A stretch of 64,000 nucleotides of DNA. It comes from DATJGF01 sp035495315. Its GTDB lineage: Bacteria > Verrucomicrobiota > Verrucomicrobiia > Limisphaerales > UBA8199. The stretch covers positions 28,066 to 92,065 of the forward strand of contig DATJGF010000151.1 in the NCBI GenBank assembly GCA_035495315.1. The letters run 5' to 3'. The position numbers and the translations under genes were made by a program. The notes under the pieces are model-generated. The model ran no database searches, had not been told where the DNA came from, and saw only the letters and a list, made by a program, of their open reading frames with translations. This document shows, piece by piece, positions 17,108 to 25,035 of the stretch (positions are counted from its first letter, which is position 1; each line of letters begins with the position of its first letter).

Positions 17108-19381
17108 ATGAAACCGCATTGGGTTCTGATTGGCCTGTTGCTGGCGCTAAGGTCGGCAGATGCAAGCGAACTTGTGCTTTGGTATCAACAGCCCGGTGTC
17201 AAACCGACCACGGAGGGGTTGCCCATCGGTAACGGTCGGCTCGGGGCGTTGATCTTGGGCGAACCTGAGAAAGAACGAATTGTTCTCAACGAGGACAGCC
17301 TCTGGACCGGAGATGAAAATCCCTCAGGCAATTATGATACGATGGGGGCTTATCAGGTCCTCGGCGAGGTTTGGATCGATTTACCAGGACATACGAATGT
17401 TACAGGTTATCGCCGTGACCTGGATTTGAGCCAGGCGCTATCCCACGTCAGCTATGCCGTTGGCGAGGTGCACTTTGCCCGAGAATTTTTCTGCAGCCAT
17501 CCGGCCGGCGTGCTCGTGACCCGGTTGTCCGCAGATAAACCTGGCGGTTACGCCGGTCGCATCGGCTTGCGGGATGGTCACGGCGCGACTGTGGTTGCCG
17601 CAGGCAATCGCATATCGTGTGCTGGGCATCTAAGTAACGGGCTCAGATACGGCTGGGAGCTAATGGTTTTATCGGAAGGCGGCAAAGTCGAACCCGCGGG
17701 AGATTCGTTGTCGTTCAATCGGTGTAATAGCGTGACCTTGTTGGTTGCTGCTGGAACCGATTACTCGATGAATTATGCAGCGCATTATCGATCGACCGAT
17801 CCGCGCAGGAACGTTACAGCCCGATTGGAAGACGCGGCGCACAAAAAGTCCGATTCCCTCAAACGTGAGCATGTGATGGATTTTCAGGCGCTGTTCAACC
17901 GCGTGATCCTCGACTTGGGCCAATCGACCCAGGGTCAGCGCGGTCTACCGACTGATCGACGCAAGCTGGAGGCCTTTAAGAGCGTTGACCCGGAACTTGA
18001 ACAACTCCTCTTTCAATACGGACGGTACCTGCTGATTTCCTGCTCCCGTCCTGGCGGCTTGCCCGCCAACCTTCAGGGTCTTTGGAATGATTCCAACGAT
18101 CCTCCGTGGCACTGCGATTATCACGCAAACATCAATATCCAAATGAACTATTGGCCGGCGGAGCCCGCCAATTTGGCGGAGTGCCACTTGCCGCTGTTCG
18201 ATCTTATCGACAGCCAATTGCCCGCCTGGCGCAAGGCCACGGCTGCTTCGCCAGAGCTAAAAACTCCAGCCGGCAGTTTGACCAGCCGCGGCTTTGCGAT
18301 TCGCACCTCGCATAACACCATGGGTGGCATGGGATGGAAGTGGGACAAAACGGCCAATGCCTGGTACTGCCTGCATTATTGGGAACACTACGCCTTTTGC
18401 CACGATAAGGGATTTTTGCGCCGGACTGCTTACCCGGTGCTCAAAGAGACTTGTGAATATTGGCAGGATCATTTGAAACAACTGCCCGATGGCCGGCTGG
18501 TCGCGCCAGATGCGTGGTCACCCGAGCATGGTCCCGATGAAGACGGAGTCAGCTATAGTCAGGAAATCATCTGGGACTTGTTCAACAACTATGTGCAAGC
18601 CTGCGACGTGCTGGGTATCGACAAAAGTTATCGAGACACGATTGCCGGCCTGCGAGACAAACTTGTCAGCCCGGGGATCGGGAGTTGGGGACAGTTGCTC
18701 GAGTGGATGACGGAAAAGAAGGGAACTCATGCGACTCCCGGAAGTCCTGAACTGGATACACCGCAGGATCACCATCGCCATACCTCGCATCTGTTCGCGG
18801 TCTATCCCGGTGTACAAATCACGGCAACCAAAACGCCTGAGCTCGCAGCAGCTGCCAAGGTGTCTCTAGACGCCCGTGGGATCGCCCCGGATAGCGACGT
18901 GCGCGAATGGTCATTCGCGTGGCGCACGGCGCTTTATGCCCGGCTGCACGACGGTGCAAGTGCCCATCGCATGTTCCAGGAGTTGTTTTCTGCGCGCAAC
19001 ACATGCCCTAACCTCTTTGGTCAGCACCCGCCAATGCAACTCGATGGAAACTTTGGCATCACCGCAGGCATTTGCGAGATGCTGCTGCAGAGCGATGAAA
19101 GCGAAGTCCAAAGTCCAAAGTCCAAAGTCCAAATTCGGGAGGCCGTTCGGGTGTTGGAGTTATTGCCGGCGTTGCCGAAGATATGGCCCGCTGGGTCAGT
19201 TCGCGGTTTGCGCGCTCGCGGGGGTTTCGAGATAGACATTGCCTGGCAAGATGGGAAGCTGGCGGGCGCCACGGTGCATAGCCTGAATGGGAACCCGTGC
19301 CTGGTGCAGTACGGAAACAAAACGATTGAACTGAATCTGGCGCGTGGCCAACGCAGACGACTTGGGCCGGAACTGGAGTAA
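17108..19381 (+). CDS. Glycoside hydrolase family 95 protein (alpha-L-fucosidase type)
   Basis: Exported GH95 enzyme, expected to release L-fucose (some members act on L-galactose) by an inverting mechanism. The 757-residue product has a signal peptide (MKPHWVLIGLLLALRSADAS), an N-terminal beta domain with GLPIGNGRLGALI and LNEDSLWTG, and an (alpha/alpha)6 barrel. Active-site positions appear intact: Asn341 and Asn343 in HANINIQMNYW, Glu473 in SPEHGPDEDG as general acid candidate, Asp646 in LDGNFG. After GICEMLLQS the chain carries an unusual insert encoded by a heptanucleotide array (19104-19131) before the conserved LELLPALPKIWPAGSVRGLRARGGF. No sulfatase or transporter gene adjoins, so the substrate polymer cannot be inferred. 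Confidence 0.92.
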   Translation: MKPHWVLIGLLLALRSADASELVLWYQQPGVKPTTEGLPIGNGRLGALILGEPEKERIVLNEDSLWTGDENPSGNYDTMGAYQVLGEVWIDLPGHTNVTGYRRDLDLSQALSHVSYAVGEVHFAREFFCSHPAGVLVTRLSADKPGGYAGRIGLRDGHGATVVAAGNRISCAGHLSNGLRYGWELMVLSEGGKVEPAGDSLSFNRCNSVTLLVAAGTDYSMNYAAHYRSTDPRRNVTARLEDAAHKKSDSLKREHVMDFQALFNRVILDLGQSTQGQRGLPTDRRKLEAFKSVDPELEQLLFQYGRYLLISCSRPGGLPANLQGLWNDSNDPPWHCDYHANINIQMNYWPAEPANLAECHLPLFDLIDSQLPAWRKATAASPELKTPAGSLTSRGFAIRTSHNTMGGMGWKWDKTANAWYCLHYWEHYAFCHDKGFLRRTAYPVLKETCEYWQDHLKQLPDGRLVAPDAWSPEHGPDEDGVSYSQEIIWDLFNNYVQACDVLGIDKSYRDTIAGLRDKLVSPGIGSWGQLLEWMTEKKGTHATPGSPELDTPQDHHRHTSHLFAVYPGVQITATKTPELAAAAKVSLDARGIAPDSDVREWSFAWRTALYARLHDGASAHRMFQELFSARNTCPNLFGQHPPMQLDGNFGITAGICEMLLQSDESEVQSPKSKVQIREAVRVLELLPALPKIWPAGSVRGLRARGGFEIDIAWQDGKLAGATVHSLNGNPCLVQYGNKTIELNLARGQRRRLGPELE
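19104..19131. repeat. Four perfect AAGTCCA heptamers inside the GH95 gene
   Basis: Four exact tandem copies of AAGTCCA lie within the reading frame, encoding part of the segment EVQSPKSKVQ. The array is 28 bases, so its own length is not a multiple of three, yet the frame continues correctly into conserved GH95 sequence. Related arrays lie at 12309-12341 and 59953-59986. Confidence 0.9.
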
Positions 19382-19399
19382 GAGTTGATTAAAGAGATT

Positions 19400-19452
19400 T
19401 CTGGCGATGAATTCGGCGTTCCGCCGGTTGCGTTTGATCGACGGACTACCCT
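19400..19452 (+). promoter_or_regulatory. Candidate fluoride (crcB) riboswitch
   Basis: The gap ahead of the fluoride channel gene contains GGCGATG (19403-19409), then GTTCCGCC (19419-19426), then TTGATCGACGGACTACC (19434-19450). This matches the order of fluoride riboswitch landmarks (GAUG, a CC-containing stem strand, UGAU, and CUAC), with a possible pseudoknot of TCCG (19420-19423) with CGGA (19442-19445). Deviations: about six to eight extra bases after GATG and a weak P3 stem without the usual AAC. The position just upstream of crcB-DUF190 supports the call; the structure match is partial. Confidence 0.38.
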
Positions 19453-19473
19453 TGCTCCAGGCCTCTGCGGGGG

Positions 19474-19648
19474 ATTAGGATTATGATTACGGTCCATCTC
19501 ATAAATGGTAGGGCCGGCTCGCCGAGCGGGCCGATCCCGTCTTTGTGTAAGGAAACCGGACGGCTCGGCGAGCCGTCCCTACCAAAGGAAGCCTGTGTCG
19601 GGGTTTATGAGATGAGTTCTAGGGTTACGATTAGGATTAGGACTACGA
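19474..19648. repeat. Palindrome (family D) flanked by GATTAG-type hexamers
   Basis: Arms 19507-19527 and 19563-19583 are inverted copies matching at 20 of 21 bases (core GGCTCGCCGAGC). On each side lie short hexamer-like runs, GATTAGGATTATGATTACGG (19473-19492) and GTTACGATTAGGATTAGGAC (19623-19642). The whole unit lies between the riboswitch candidate and crcB, so a transcript from the riboswitch would have to pass through this hairpin. Confidence 0.7.
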
Positions 19649-19658
19649 AAGAGCTGCT

Positions 19659-20054
19659 GTGTGGAATGCATTCTGGATATTTATCGGCGGAGGGCTAGGC
19701 AGCCTGGCGCGCTGGGGATTTTCGGGTTGGATTGCTAATACGGTCGGCCAGACCTTTCCCTGGGGGACACTCCTGGTCAATGTGAGCGGCTCATTCATCA
19801 TCGGACTGTTCGCGACAGTCACCGGGCCTGAGGGCCGATGGTTGGTACCAGTTACTTTTCGGGAATTCTTTATGTTGGGTGTTTGCGGTGGCTACACAAC
19901 CTTTTCCTCGTTCAGTCTGCAGACATTGACCCTCGCCGAGGATGGCCAGTGGCTTAAAGCCGGAGCCAATTGCGTGCTCTCGCTCGTGCTTTGCCTGGTC
20001 GGGGTTTGGGTCGGCCACGTGCTAGCCTCAGCAATAAATTCGGGTCCACGATGA
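19659..20054 (+). CDS. crcB: Fluoride efflux channel CrcB/Fluc
   Basis: Small membrane channel that expels fluoride, working as a dual-topology dimer. The 131-residue product has four helices and the family motifs GGGLGSLARW near residue 11, GTLLVNVSGSFIIGLF near 37 (the conserved Asn), and GVCGGYTTFSSFSLQT near 76, which contains the Phe-box residues. It starts with GTG at 19659, where the conserved N-terminus begins. A DUF190 gene follows by about 50 bases, a common pairing, and a possible fluoride riboswitch lies upstream. Confidence 0.93.
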   Translation: MWNAFWIFIGGGLGSLARWGFSGWIANTVGQTFPWGTLLVNVSGSFIIGLFATVTGPEGRWLVPVTFREFFMLGVCGGYTTFSSFSLQTLTLAEDGQWLKAGANCVLSLVLCLVGVWVGHVLASAINSGPR

Positions 20055-20105
20055 AAAATGTGACCGCTATCTTAATCGATCCAGGACGTTAACCCATTTG
20101 TCTCT

Positions 20106-20468
20106 ATGCACCTGCCACATGACGCGATGTTGTTACGCATCTTTATTGGTGAAAGTGATCGCTGGCAGCACAAGCCGCTGTATGAGGCAATCGTGCTTAA
20201 AGCGCGCGAACTACACCTTGCCGGGGCAACCGTGTTGCGCGGCCCAATGGGCTTTGGCAAGTCGAGCCGGCTGCACACTGCCAAGATATTGAGGCTATCG
20301 ATGGACCTGCCGGTCGTCATTGAGTTGGTTGATTCCGAAGAAAAGCTGAACGCTTTCTTGCCAATTCTCGATGAGATGATCCAGGGAGGCCTGGTGACAC
20401 TGGAAAAGGTCAAGGTGATCGAGTACCGCGGCGCTGCCGACAGTACGCCGCCTGCGGGAACGGTATAG
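20106..20468 (+). CDS. DUF190 domain-containing protein
   Basis: A 120-residue cytoplasmic protein of the DUF190 family, a ferredoxin-like/PII-like fold: LLRIFIGESDRWQHKPLYEAIVLKARELHLAGATVLRG followed by GFG and LPVVIELVDSEEKLNAFLPILDEMI. DUF190 genes very often adjoin crcB and are assumed to modulate fluoride export, but the mechanism is not established. About ten C-terminal residues (PPAGTV) extend past the family core. The gap after it (20469-20715) holds no gene I can support. Confidence 0.88.
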   Translation: MHLPHDAMLLRIFIGESDRWQHKPLYEAIVLKARELHLAGATVLRGPMGFGKSSRLHTAKILRLSMDLPVVIELVDSEEKLNAFLPILDEMIQGGLVTLEKVKVIEYRGAADSTPPAGTV

Positions 20469-20715
20469 AAGGACTGCGCTCTTGAGCCTTTTGGAAATTT
20501 AACCCCTCTCCTATTCGAGGCCGCCGCCCCGCCGTCCACCTGCAGTCGCAATCTCGGCACGATCCCGGCTGACCACAAAAAAAGGAAAGCTTTCGGCAAA
20601 GCATGTTTAGATTTTTTAATTGGAGTGCATTGAAATTAAACCAGAACTGTAGAAGTGTCGACTTGAAAGAAGAAGACCTACTGCAGTTGCCATCACGTCA
20701 TTGACAGAGGCACTT

Positions 20716-21315
20716 ATGATGGAAATCAAACGCACCATCAAGTACGACGCAGATCGGGTAAAGGGGTTTGGCAGGGAGATCATGAGTGTTGCCGGCTGTG
20801 ATCAACTTCCCAGCTGTATTCAATGTGGCACCTGTTCAGGCGCCTGCCCGCTGAGTATCTACATGGATTTTTCACCACGCCAGGTCATGGCGCTGGTCCG
20901 CGCGGACTTTAAGAACGAGGTGCTTCGCAGTAACACGATTTGGCTATGCGCTTCCTGCTACGGTTGTACAGTCGAGTGCCCGCGCCAAATTCGAATAACG
21001 GATATCATGTATGCCTTGAAGCAACGGGCAATTCGGGAACACGTTTATCCGCGGAACATGCCCATACCGATTCTCGCCAAGGAGTTCGCCAAAATGGTCC
21101 TGCGCAAAGGCCGGATTACCGAGACGCTACTCGTGATGCAACTGTTTCTGCGGGCAAACTGGCGGGCGGTGCTGGGTTCCTGGCGGCTGGGGCTGGGCTT
21201 GATGCGCACGGGTCGCTTTGTCATCAAGCCGGAGCGCATCCAGCGCCAGGCCGAACTGGCGGCAATGCTGGCAACTGTCAATGAAGGCAACCCAAATGGA
21301 CGGGGGCAGAGATGA
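20716..21315 (+). CDS. hdrC: Heterodisulfide reductase subunit C-like protein (two [4Fe-4S])
   Basis: Electron-transfer subunit linking HdrA to the catalytic HdrB. From the ATG at 20716, preceded by AGAGG at normal spacing (a TTG at 20701 is the alternative), the product has 199 residues. Two clusters are complete: CIQCGTCSGACP (about residues 34-45) and CASCYGCTVECP (about 79-90). The remainder is helical, with the HdrC features MDFSPRQVMALVRA and a basic C-terminus, and no transmembrane helix, so this is the soluble HdrABC type, not membrane HdrDE. It opens the hydrogenase operon; hdrB overlaps its stop by four bases (ATGA). Confidence 0.92.
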   Translation: MMEIKRTIKYDADRVKGFGREIMSVAGCDQLPSCIQCGTCSGACPLSIYMDFSPRQVMALVRADFKNEVLRSNTIWLCASCYGCTVECPRQIRITDIMYALKQRAIREHVYPRNMPIPILAKEFAKMVLRKGRITETLLVMQLFLRANWRAVLGSWRLGLGLMRTGRFVIKPERIQRQAELAAMLATVNEGNPNGRGQR

Positions 21316-22217
21316 AGTACTCCTACTTTCCTGGCTGTTCGCTGAAGGGCTTGGGCCGCGCGTACGAGGAATCGCTGCTGCCGGTGATGCGCCAACTCGG
21401 CATCGAATTGCTGGAACTGGACGATTGGAATTGTTGCGGGGCGACTGCTTACATGTCGGTCGAGGAACAGGAAGCCTGCGTGTTGGCGGCTCGTAATCTG
21501 GCAATTTCAGAGAAGAACGGAGGCTACGATCTGCTGACTCCTTGCAGTGCGTGTTACCTGGTGCTCAATAAGACCAAGCATAACATTGAAGATTTCCCGC
21601 AAATACGCGATGCCGTGCATCGGGCTCTGGCAAGCGCTCACCTCACGTACCAGGGCAAGACGGCCGTCCGTCATCCGCTCGACGTGCTGTTCCACGACGT
21701 CGGGATCGATGCGATCAAACAGAAGGTGGTGCGGCCGCTGACCGGCCTGAAAGTCGCGCCGTATTACGGCTGCCAGGTGGTCCGTCCGTACGCAACTTTC
21801 GACGAGGCGTGGAATCCCATCACCATGGATAGAATTCTCGCCGCGCTCGGCGCAGACATTGTCCATTACCCGCTCAAGACCAAGTGCTGCGGTGCCAGTC
21901 TCACCGGGACCGTGCCCGAAGCCGGGTTGCGGATGTCGTACATACTTTTAAAGGAAGCGGTGCGGCGCGGCGCCGATGTCATCGCGACGATCTGCCCGCT
22001 ATGCCAGTTTAATCTGGATGCCTATCACGATCAGATTGTAAGACGCTGGGGGGACGCGCGGATCGCCACGGTTTACTTTACACAACTCATGGGGCTGGCA
22101 TTTGGTTTCGAGCCAAAGCAACTCGGGCTACAACGCAACTTCATTCCCATGAAACCGCTGCCCGAGAGAAAATCCGAACTCCGAAGCCCGAAACCCGAAA
22201 CCAATCCGAAGTGTTAG
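21312..22217 (+). CDS. hdrB: Heterodisulfide reductase subunit B-like protein (two CCG domains)
   Basis: In methanogens this subunit reduces CoM-S-S-CoB at a pair of noncubane [4Fe-4S] clusters. Both CCG motifs are intact here: FPGC...NCCGATAYM...CSAC (about residues 6-80) and YYGC...KCCGASLTG...CPLC (about 150-240). The substrate in this bacterium is unknown, since coenzymes M and B are not expected. The product has 301 residues; the last 15 (from RKSELRSPKP) are encoded by a degenerate heptanucleotide array and look like a late addition past the family end around FEPKQLGL. Start overlaps hdrC; hdrA follows 48 bases downstream. Confidence 0.93.
   Translation: MKYSYFPGCSLKGLGRAYEESLLPVMRQLGIELLELDDWNCCGATAYMSVEEQEACVLAARNLAISEKNGGYDLLTPCSACYLVLNKTKHNIEDFPQIRDAVHRALASAHLTYQGKTAVRHPLDVLFHDVGIDAIKQKVVRPLTGLKVAPYYGCQVVRPYATFDEAWNPITMDRILAALGADIVHYPLKTKCCGASLTGTVPEAGLRMSYILLKEAVRRGADVIATICPLCQFNLDAYHDQIVRRWGDARIATVYFTQLMGLAFGFEPKQLGLQRNFIPMKPLPERKSELRSPKPETNPKC
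22172..22210. repeat. Degenerate heptamer array at the 3' end of hdrB
   Basis: Consecutive seven-base units of the form nnCCGAA (ATCCGAA, CTCCGAA, GCCCGAA, ACCCGAA), ending with a longer ACCAATCCGAA unit. It is translated as the hdrB tail. A related array follows hdrA at 24270-24311. Confidence 0.75.
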
Positions 22218-22265
22218 AAATTGTGAAGAGCAGAAAGGACAGAAAGGCCTGAGGGAAGCTAAACG

Positions 22266-24269
22266 ATGAACAAACCTTCGCAAGATCCGTCATCTGCGGT
22301 CCGCATCGGTTTCTACATCTGCCACTGCGGTCATAACATCGGCAGTATCGTAGACTGCCCTGCGGTCGCGGCGTACATCGGCAAGCTCCCCGGAGTTGTC
22401 CTCTCCCGGGACTACAAATACATGTGCTCGGATCCAGGCCAGGAACTGATCCAACAGGACATTCGCGAGCACAAACTCAACCGCATTGTGGTTGCCTCCT
22501 GTTCGCCGCTATTGCATGAGCACACCTTCCGCACCGCGACCAAGCGGGGCGGACTGAACCCTTTTTATTTTCAAATGGTGAACGTCCGCGAGCATGACTC
22601 GTGGGTCCACACCGATCGAGCCGAGGCGACAGCGAAGGCGAAAGCCCTCGCGCATGCCGCGGTGCAACGCGTGCGGTTCCATAAGCCGCTCGAAACCATG
22701 AGGGTGCCGATCCATCCGGATGTCCTGGTTGTCGGTGGCGGCATTGCCGGCATCCACGCCGCGCTGACGCTGGGCAATGCCGACAAAAAGGTCTTTCTCG
22801 TCGAGCGCGAGCCCAGCATTGGCGGTCACATGGCGAAGTTTGATAAGACGTTTCCGACGCTCGACTGCGCGGCCTGCATCCTGACCCCGAAGATGTCCGC
22901 CGTCCGCTCGCACGAGAATATTACATTATGGACTTATTCCGAAGTGGTGAAAGTGGAGGGGTATGTTGGAAATTATAAAGTAACGGTCCGGCGCAAGCCG
23001 CGTTATGTGCATGAGGAGCTCTGCGTCGGCTGTCAGGAGTGCATCAAATCCTGCGTCTATAAGGAACCAAAGTTCGCGGACGAATTCAACGTCGGGTTGA
23101 GCAAACGCAAACCAATTTACATTCCGTTCCCGCAGGCCGTGCCGCAGGTAGTGCTCATCGATCCGGAGCGTTGCTTGCAGGTCAAAACGGGCAAATGCAA
23201 AAAGACGTGCCTCGAAGCTTGCGCGGATCGAAAGGCGATCGACTTCAATCAGAAAGAGGAACTGGTCGAGATCAAAGTGGGGACTATCATCCTGGGGACA
23301 GGTTTCCAACTGTTCGACCCGACGCGCATTCCGCAGTATGGCTATGGGCTGTATCCGAATGTGGTCACGTCACTGGAGTTGGAACGGCTGGTCACCAGTT
23401 CGGGGCCCACCGGCGGCGAAATCATTCTGCGTAACGGCCAGAAACCCCAGACGGCGGGATTCATTCTCTGCGTCGGGTCGCGTGACATCAAAACGAACCG
23501 GTGGTGTTCACGCACCTGTTGCATGCATTCGATGAAGTTGGCGCAACTGTTCAAGGAACATACCGATGCCGACGTCACTGTTTTCTATATGGATATCCGC
23601 GCGCCGGGGAAAGGCTGCGAAGAATTTTATGATAAGTCCCTTCGCGAAGGCATTCGGTTCGTTCGGGGCCGGGTAGCCGAGGTGACGGACTGGGCGCTGG
23701 CGCCGGAGGAGGAAGGAAAGCTGGTGATTCGAGTTGAGGACACGCTGGCCGGTTTTGTGCGCCGTATTCCGGTAGATATGATCGTGCTCGCAGTCGGCAT
23801 GGAACCACACACCGATGCTCAAGACGTGAGGCGGATGTTCAACTTGAGTTGCAGCACCGAAGGCTGGTTTCTAGAAAAACATCCGAAACTCGCGCCGGTT
23901 AGCACGTTTACTGACGGTGTATTCATCGCCGGCTGTTGCCAGGGGCCTAAAGACATCCCCGATAGCATTGCCCAGGCGGGGGCCGCCGCGGCTGAGGCAA
24001 TGGCGCTCATCGACAAAGGCTACATCGAACAGGAGCCCAACACCGCGTATATCGATGAAGAGCATTGTTCCGGTTGTAAGTCGTGCATCTCCCTCTGCCC
24101 CTATACAGCGATCTCATTTGATGAAACTAGGCAGAAGGCCACCATTAATGAAGCCCTCTGCAAGGGATGCGGCACTTGTGTCGCCTCATGTCCCTCGGGC
24201 TCAATTGACCAGCACTTGTTTGAGGATGATCAAATCTTCAACGAAATCGAAGGCGTCCTGGCGTACTGA
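22266..24269 (+). CDS. hdrA: Heterodisulfide reductase subunit A-like flavoprotein
   Basis: FAD-containing subunit that performs flavin-based electron bifurcation in HdrABC-MvhADG. The 667-residue protein shows, in order: an N-terminal domain opening GFYICHCGHNIGS; a thioredoxin-reductase-like FAD fold (VLVVGGGIAGIHAAL, about 155-169); the HdrA signature TLDCAACILTPKM near 200; an inserted ferredoxin-like segment with CVGCQECIKSC and the KTGKCKKTCLEAC stretch (about 250-320); a second FAD/NAD half; and a C-terminal two-cluster ferredoxin (CSGCKSCISLCP and CKGCGTCVASCP, about 600-650). Nothing essential looks missing. It lies between hdrB and mvhD, as in methanogen clusters. Confidence 0.95.
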   Translation: MNKPSQDPSSAVRIGFYICHCGHNIGSIVDCPAVAAYIGKLPGVVLSRDYKYMCSDPGQELIQQDIREHKLNRIVVASCSPLLHEHTFRTATKRGGLNPFYFQMVNVREHDSWVHTDRAEATAKAKALAHAAVQRVRFHKPLETMRVPIHPDVLVVGGGIAGIHAALTLGNADKKVFLVEREPSIGGHMAKFDKTFPTLDCAACILTPKMSAVRSHENITLWTYSEVVKVEGYVGNYKVTVRRKPRYVHEELCVGCQECIKSCVYKEPKFADEFNVGLSKRKPIYIPFPQAVPQVVLIDPERCLQVKTGKCKKTCLEACADRKAIDFNQKEELVEIKVGTIILGTGFQLFDPTRIPQYGYGLYPNVVTSLELERLVTSSGPTGGEIILRNGQKPQTAGFILCVGSRDIKTNRWCSRTCCMHSMKLAQLFKEHTDADVTVFYMDIRAPGKGCEEFYDKSLREGIRFVRGRVAEVTDWALAPEEEGKLVIRVEDTLAGFVRRIPVDMIVLAVGMEPHTDAQDVRRMFNLSCSTEGWFLEKHPKLAPVSTFTDGVFIAGCCQGPKDIPDSIAQAGAAAAEAMALIDKGYIEQEPNTAYIDEEHCSGCKSCISLCPYTAISFDETRQKATINEALCKGCGTCVASCPSGSIDQHLFEDDQIFNEIEGVLAY

Positions 24270-24311
24270 CAATCCGAAATCCGAATCTCGAAACCCAAAC
24301 AAATTCAAAAT
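24270..24311. repeat. Degenerate heptamer array after hdrA
   Basis: Seven-base units CAATCCG, AAATCCG, AATCTCG, AAACCCA, AACAAAT, TCAAAAT begin within the hdrA stop codon region and decay with distance. Together with 22172-22210 this marks two arrays of a similar unit at gene ends in one operon. Confidence 0.6.
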
Positions 24312-24358
24312 ACCAGAAAGTTGAACGAGAAATGGCAGGTAAATCCCAGTGCTAATCC

Positions 24359-24886
24359 ATGAAATTGCAGCCCTCATCTCCCGTTAGTGCCAGCGCTGTC
24401 CAATCCTCCTGGCAACCTCGGCTCGTGGCGTTTTTCTGCAACTGGTGCACCTATACCGCTGCGGACCTTGCCGGAGTTTCCCGACTCAAGTACGCGACCA
24501 ACATCCGCGTTATCCGCTTAATGTGTTCCGGCCGAGTCGATCCGCAATTTGTCCTGGAGGCGTTTGCCAAAGGGGCCGATGGCGTGCTGATTGGCGGCTG
24601 TCACCCGGGCGACTGCCACTACGTGGAGGGCAACTACAAAACATTACGCCGATTTGAGCTGCTGCGACGAATGCTGAACGATCTTGGCATCGAAGAAAAA
24701 AGGCTGCGACTGGAATGGATCTCCGCCAGCGAAGGCGAGAAGGTGCGAACGGTGGTGAACGAAATGGTTCAACAACTCGCTGCTCTCGGGCCATTAAGCC
24801 TGCCGAACAGGTTCGAGGATTGGGACAAAGAAACGGACGGACTGGAACAAGAGGCAAAACGCGAGCCCGCCGCAGTCCCGTGTTGA
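24359..24886 (+). CDS. mvhD: Hydrogenase iron-sulfur subunit (MvhD/VhuD family)
   Basis: [2Fe-2S] protein that wires the [NiFe] hydrogenase to HdrA. The 175-residue product has all the family cysteines: FFCNWCTYTAADLAG near residue 26, RLMCSGRVDP near 58, and GGCHPGDCHYVEGNYKTLRR near 80. About 20 extra residues precede the conserved LVAFFCNWC, and a Glu-rich tail of about 35 residues follows the conserved end. It sits between hdrA and mvhG, the usual adjacency for a group 3c complex. Confidence 0.94.
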   Translation: MKLQPSSPVSASAVQSSWQPRLVAFFCNWCTYTAADLAGVSRLKYATNIRVIRLMCSGRVDPQFVLEAFAKGADGVLIGGCHPGDCHYVEGNYKTLRRFELLRRMLNDLGIEEKRLRLEWISASEGEKVRTVVNEMVQQLAALGPLSLPNRFEDWDKETDGLEQEAKREPAAVPC

Positions 24887-24934
24887 ACGGCAGTGGGTCA
24901 CAATCGAGCCCCACACTTTAATGCTGAGAGTTTT

Positions 24935-25015
24935 ATGGCCACGAGAGAACACCAAGAGCACAAAGACCACTTAATTCGATCAATCTTTGTGCACTTTGTG
25001 TTCTTTCGTGGCCAT
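24935..25015. repeat. Inverted repeat of the ATGGCCACGA type inside the hydrogenase operon
   Basis: Arms starting ATGGCCACGAGAGAACACC at 24935 and, in inverse, ending at 25015 match at about 27 of 31 bases, with an AT-rich centre. The unit with GAACAC..AAAG words is a recurrent intergenic repeat in this kind of genome (general recollection). It fills the mvhD-mvhG gap and could form a strong mRNA hairpin between the two genes. Confidence 0.8.
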
Positions 25016-25035
25016 ACCGGTTAAGAAATTGATTT

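Noticed and set aside
16944..17165. Minus-strand frame of 73 residues upstream of the orphan protein, with a CxxC pair (KCSECG)
   Set aside because: It overlaps the GH95 start and the possible orphan-gene start, has no ribosome site, and its sequence matches no family; two short cysteines are weak evidence.
20469..20715. Regulatory RNA or promoter upstream of hdrC
   Set aside because: The gap has GC-rich and A-rich patches, but I found neither a convincing -35/-10 pair nor a known riboswitch pattern.
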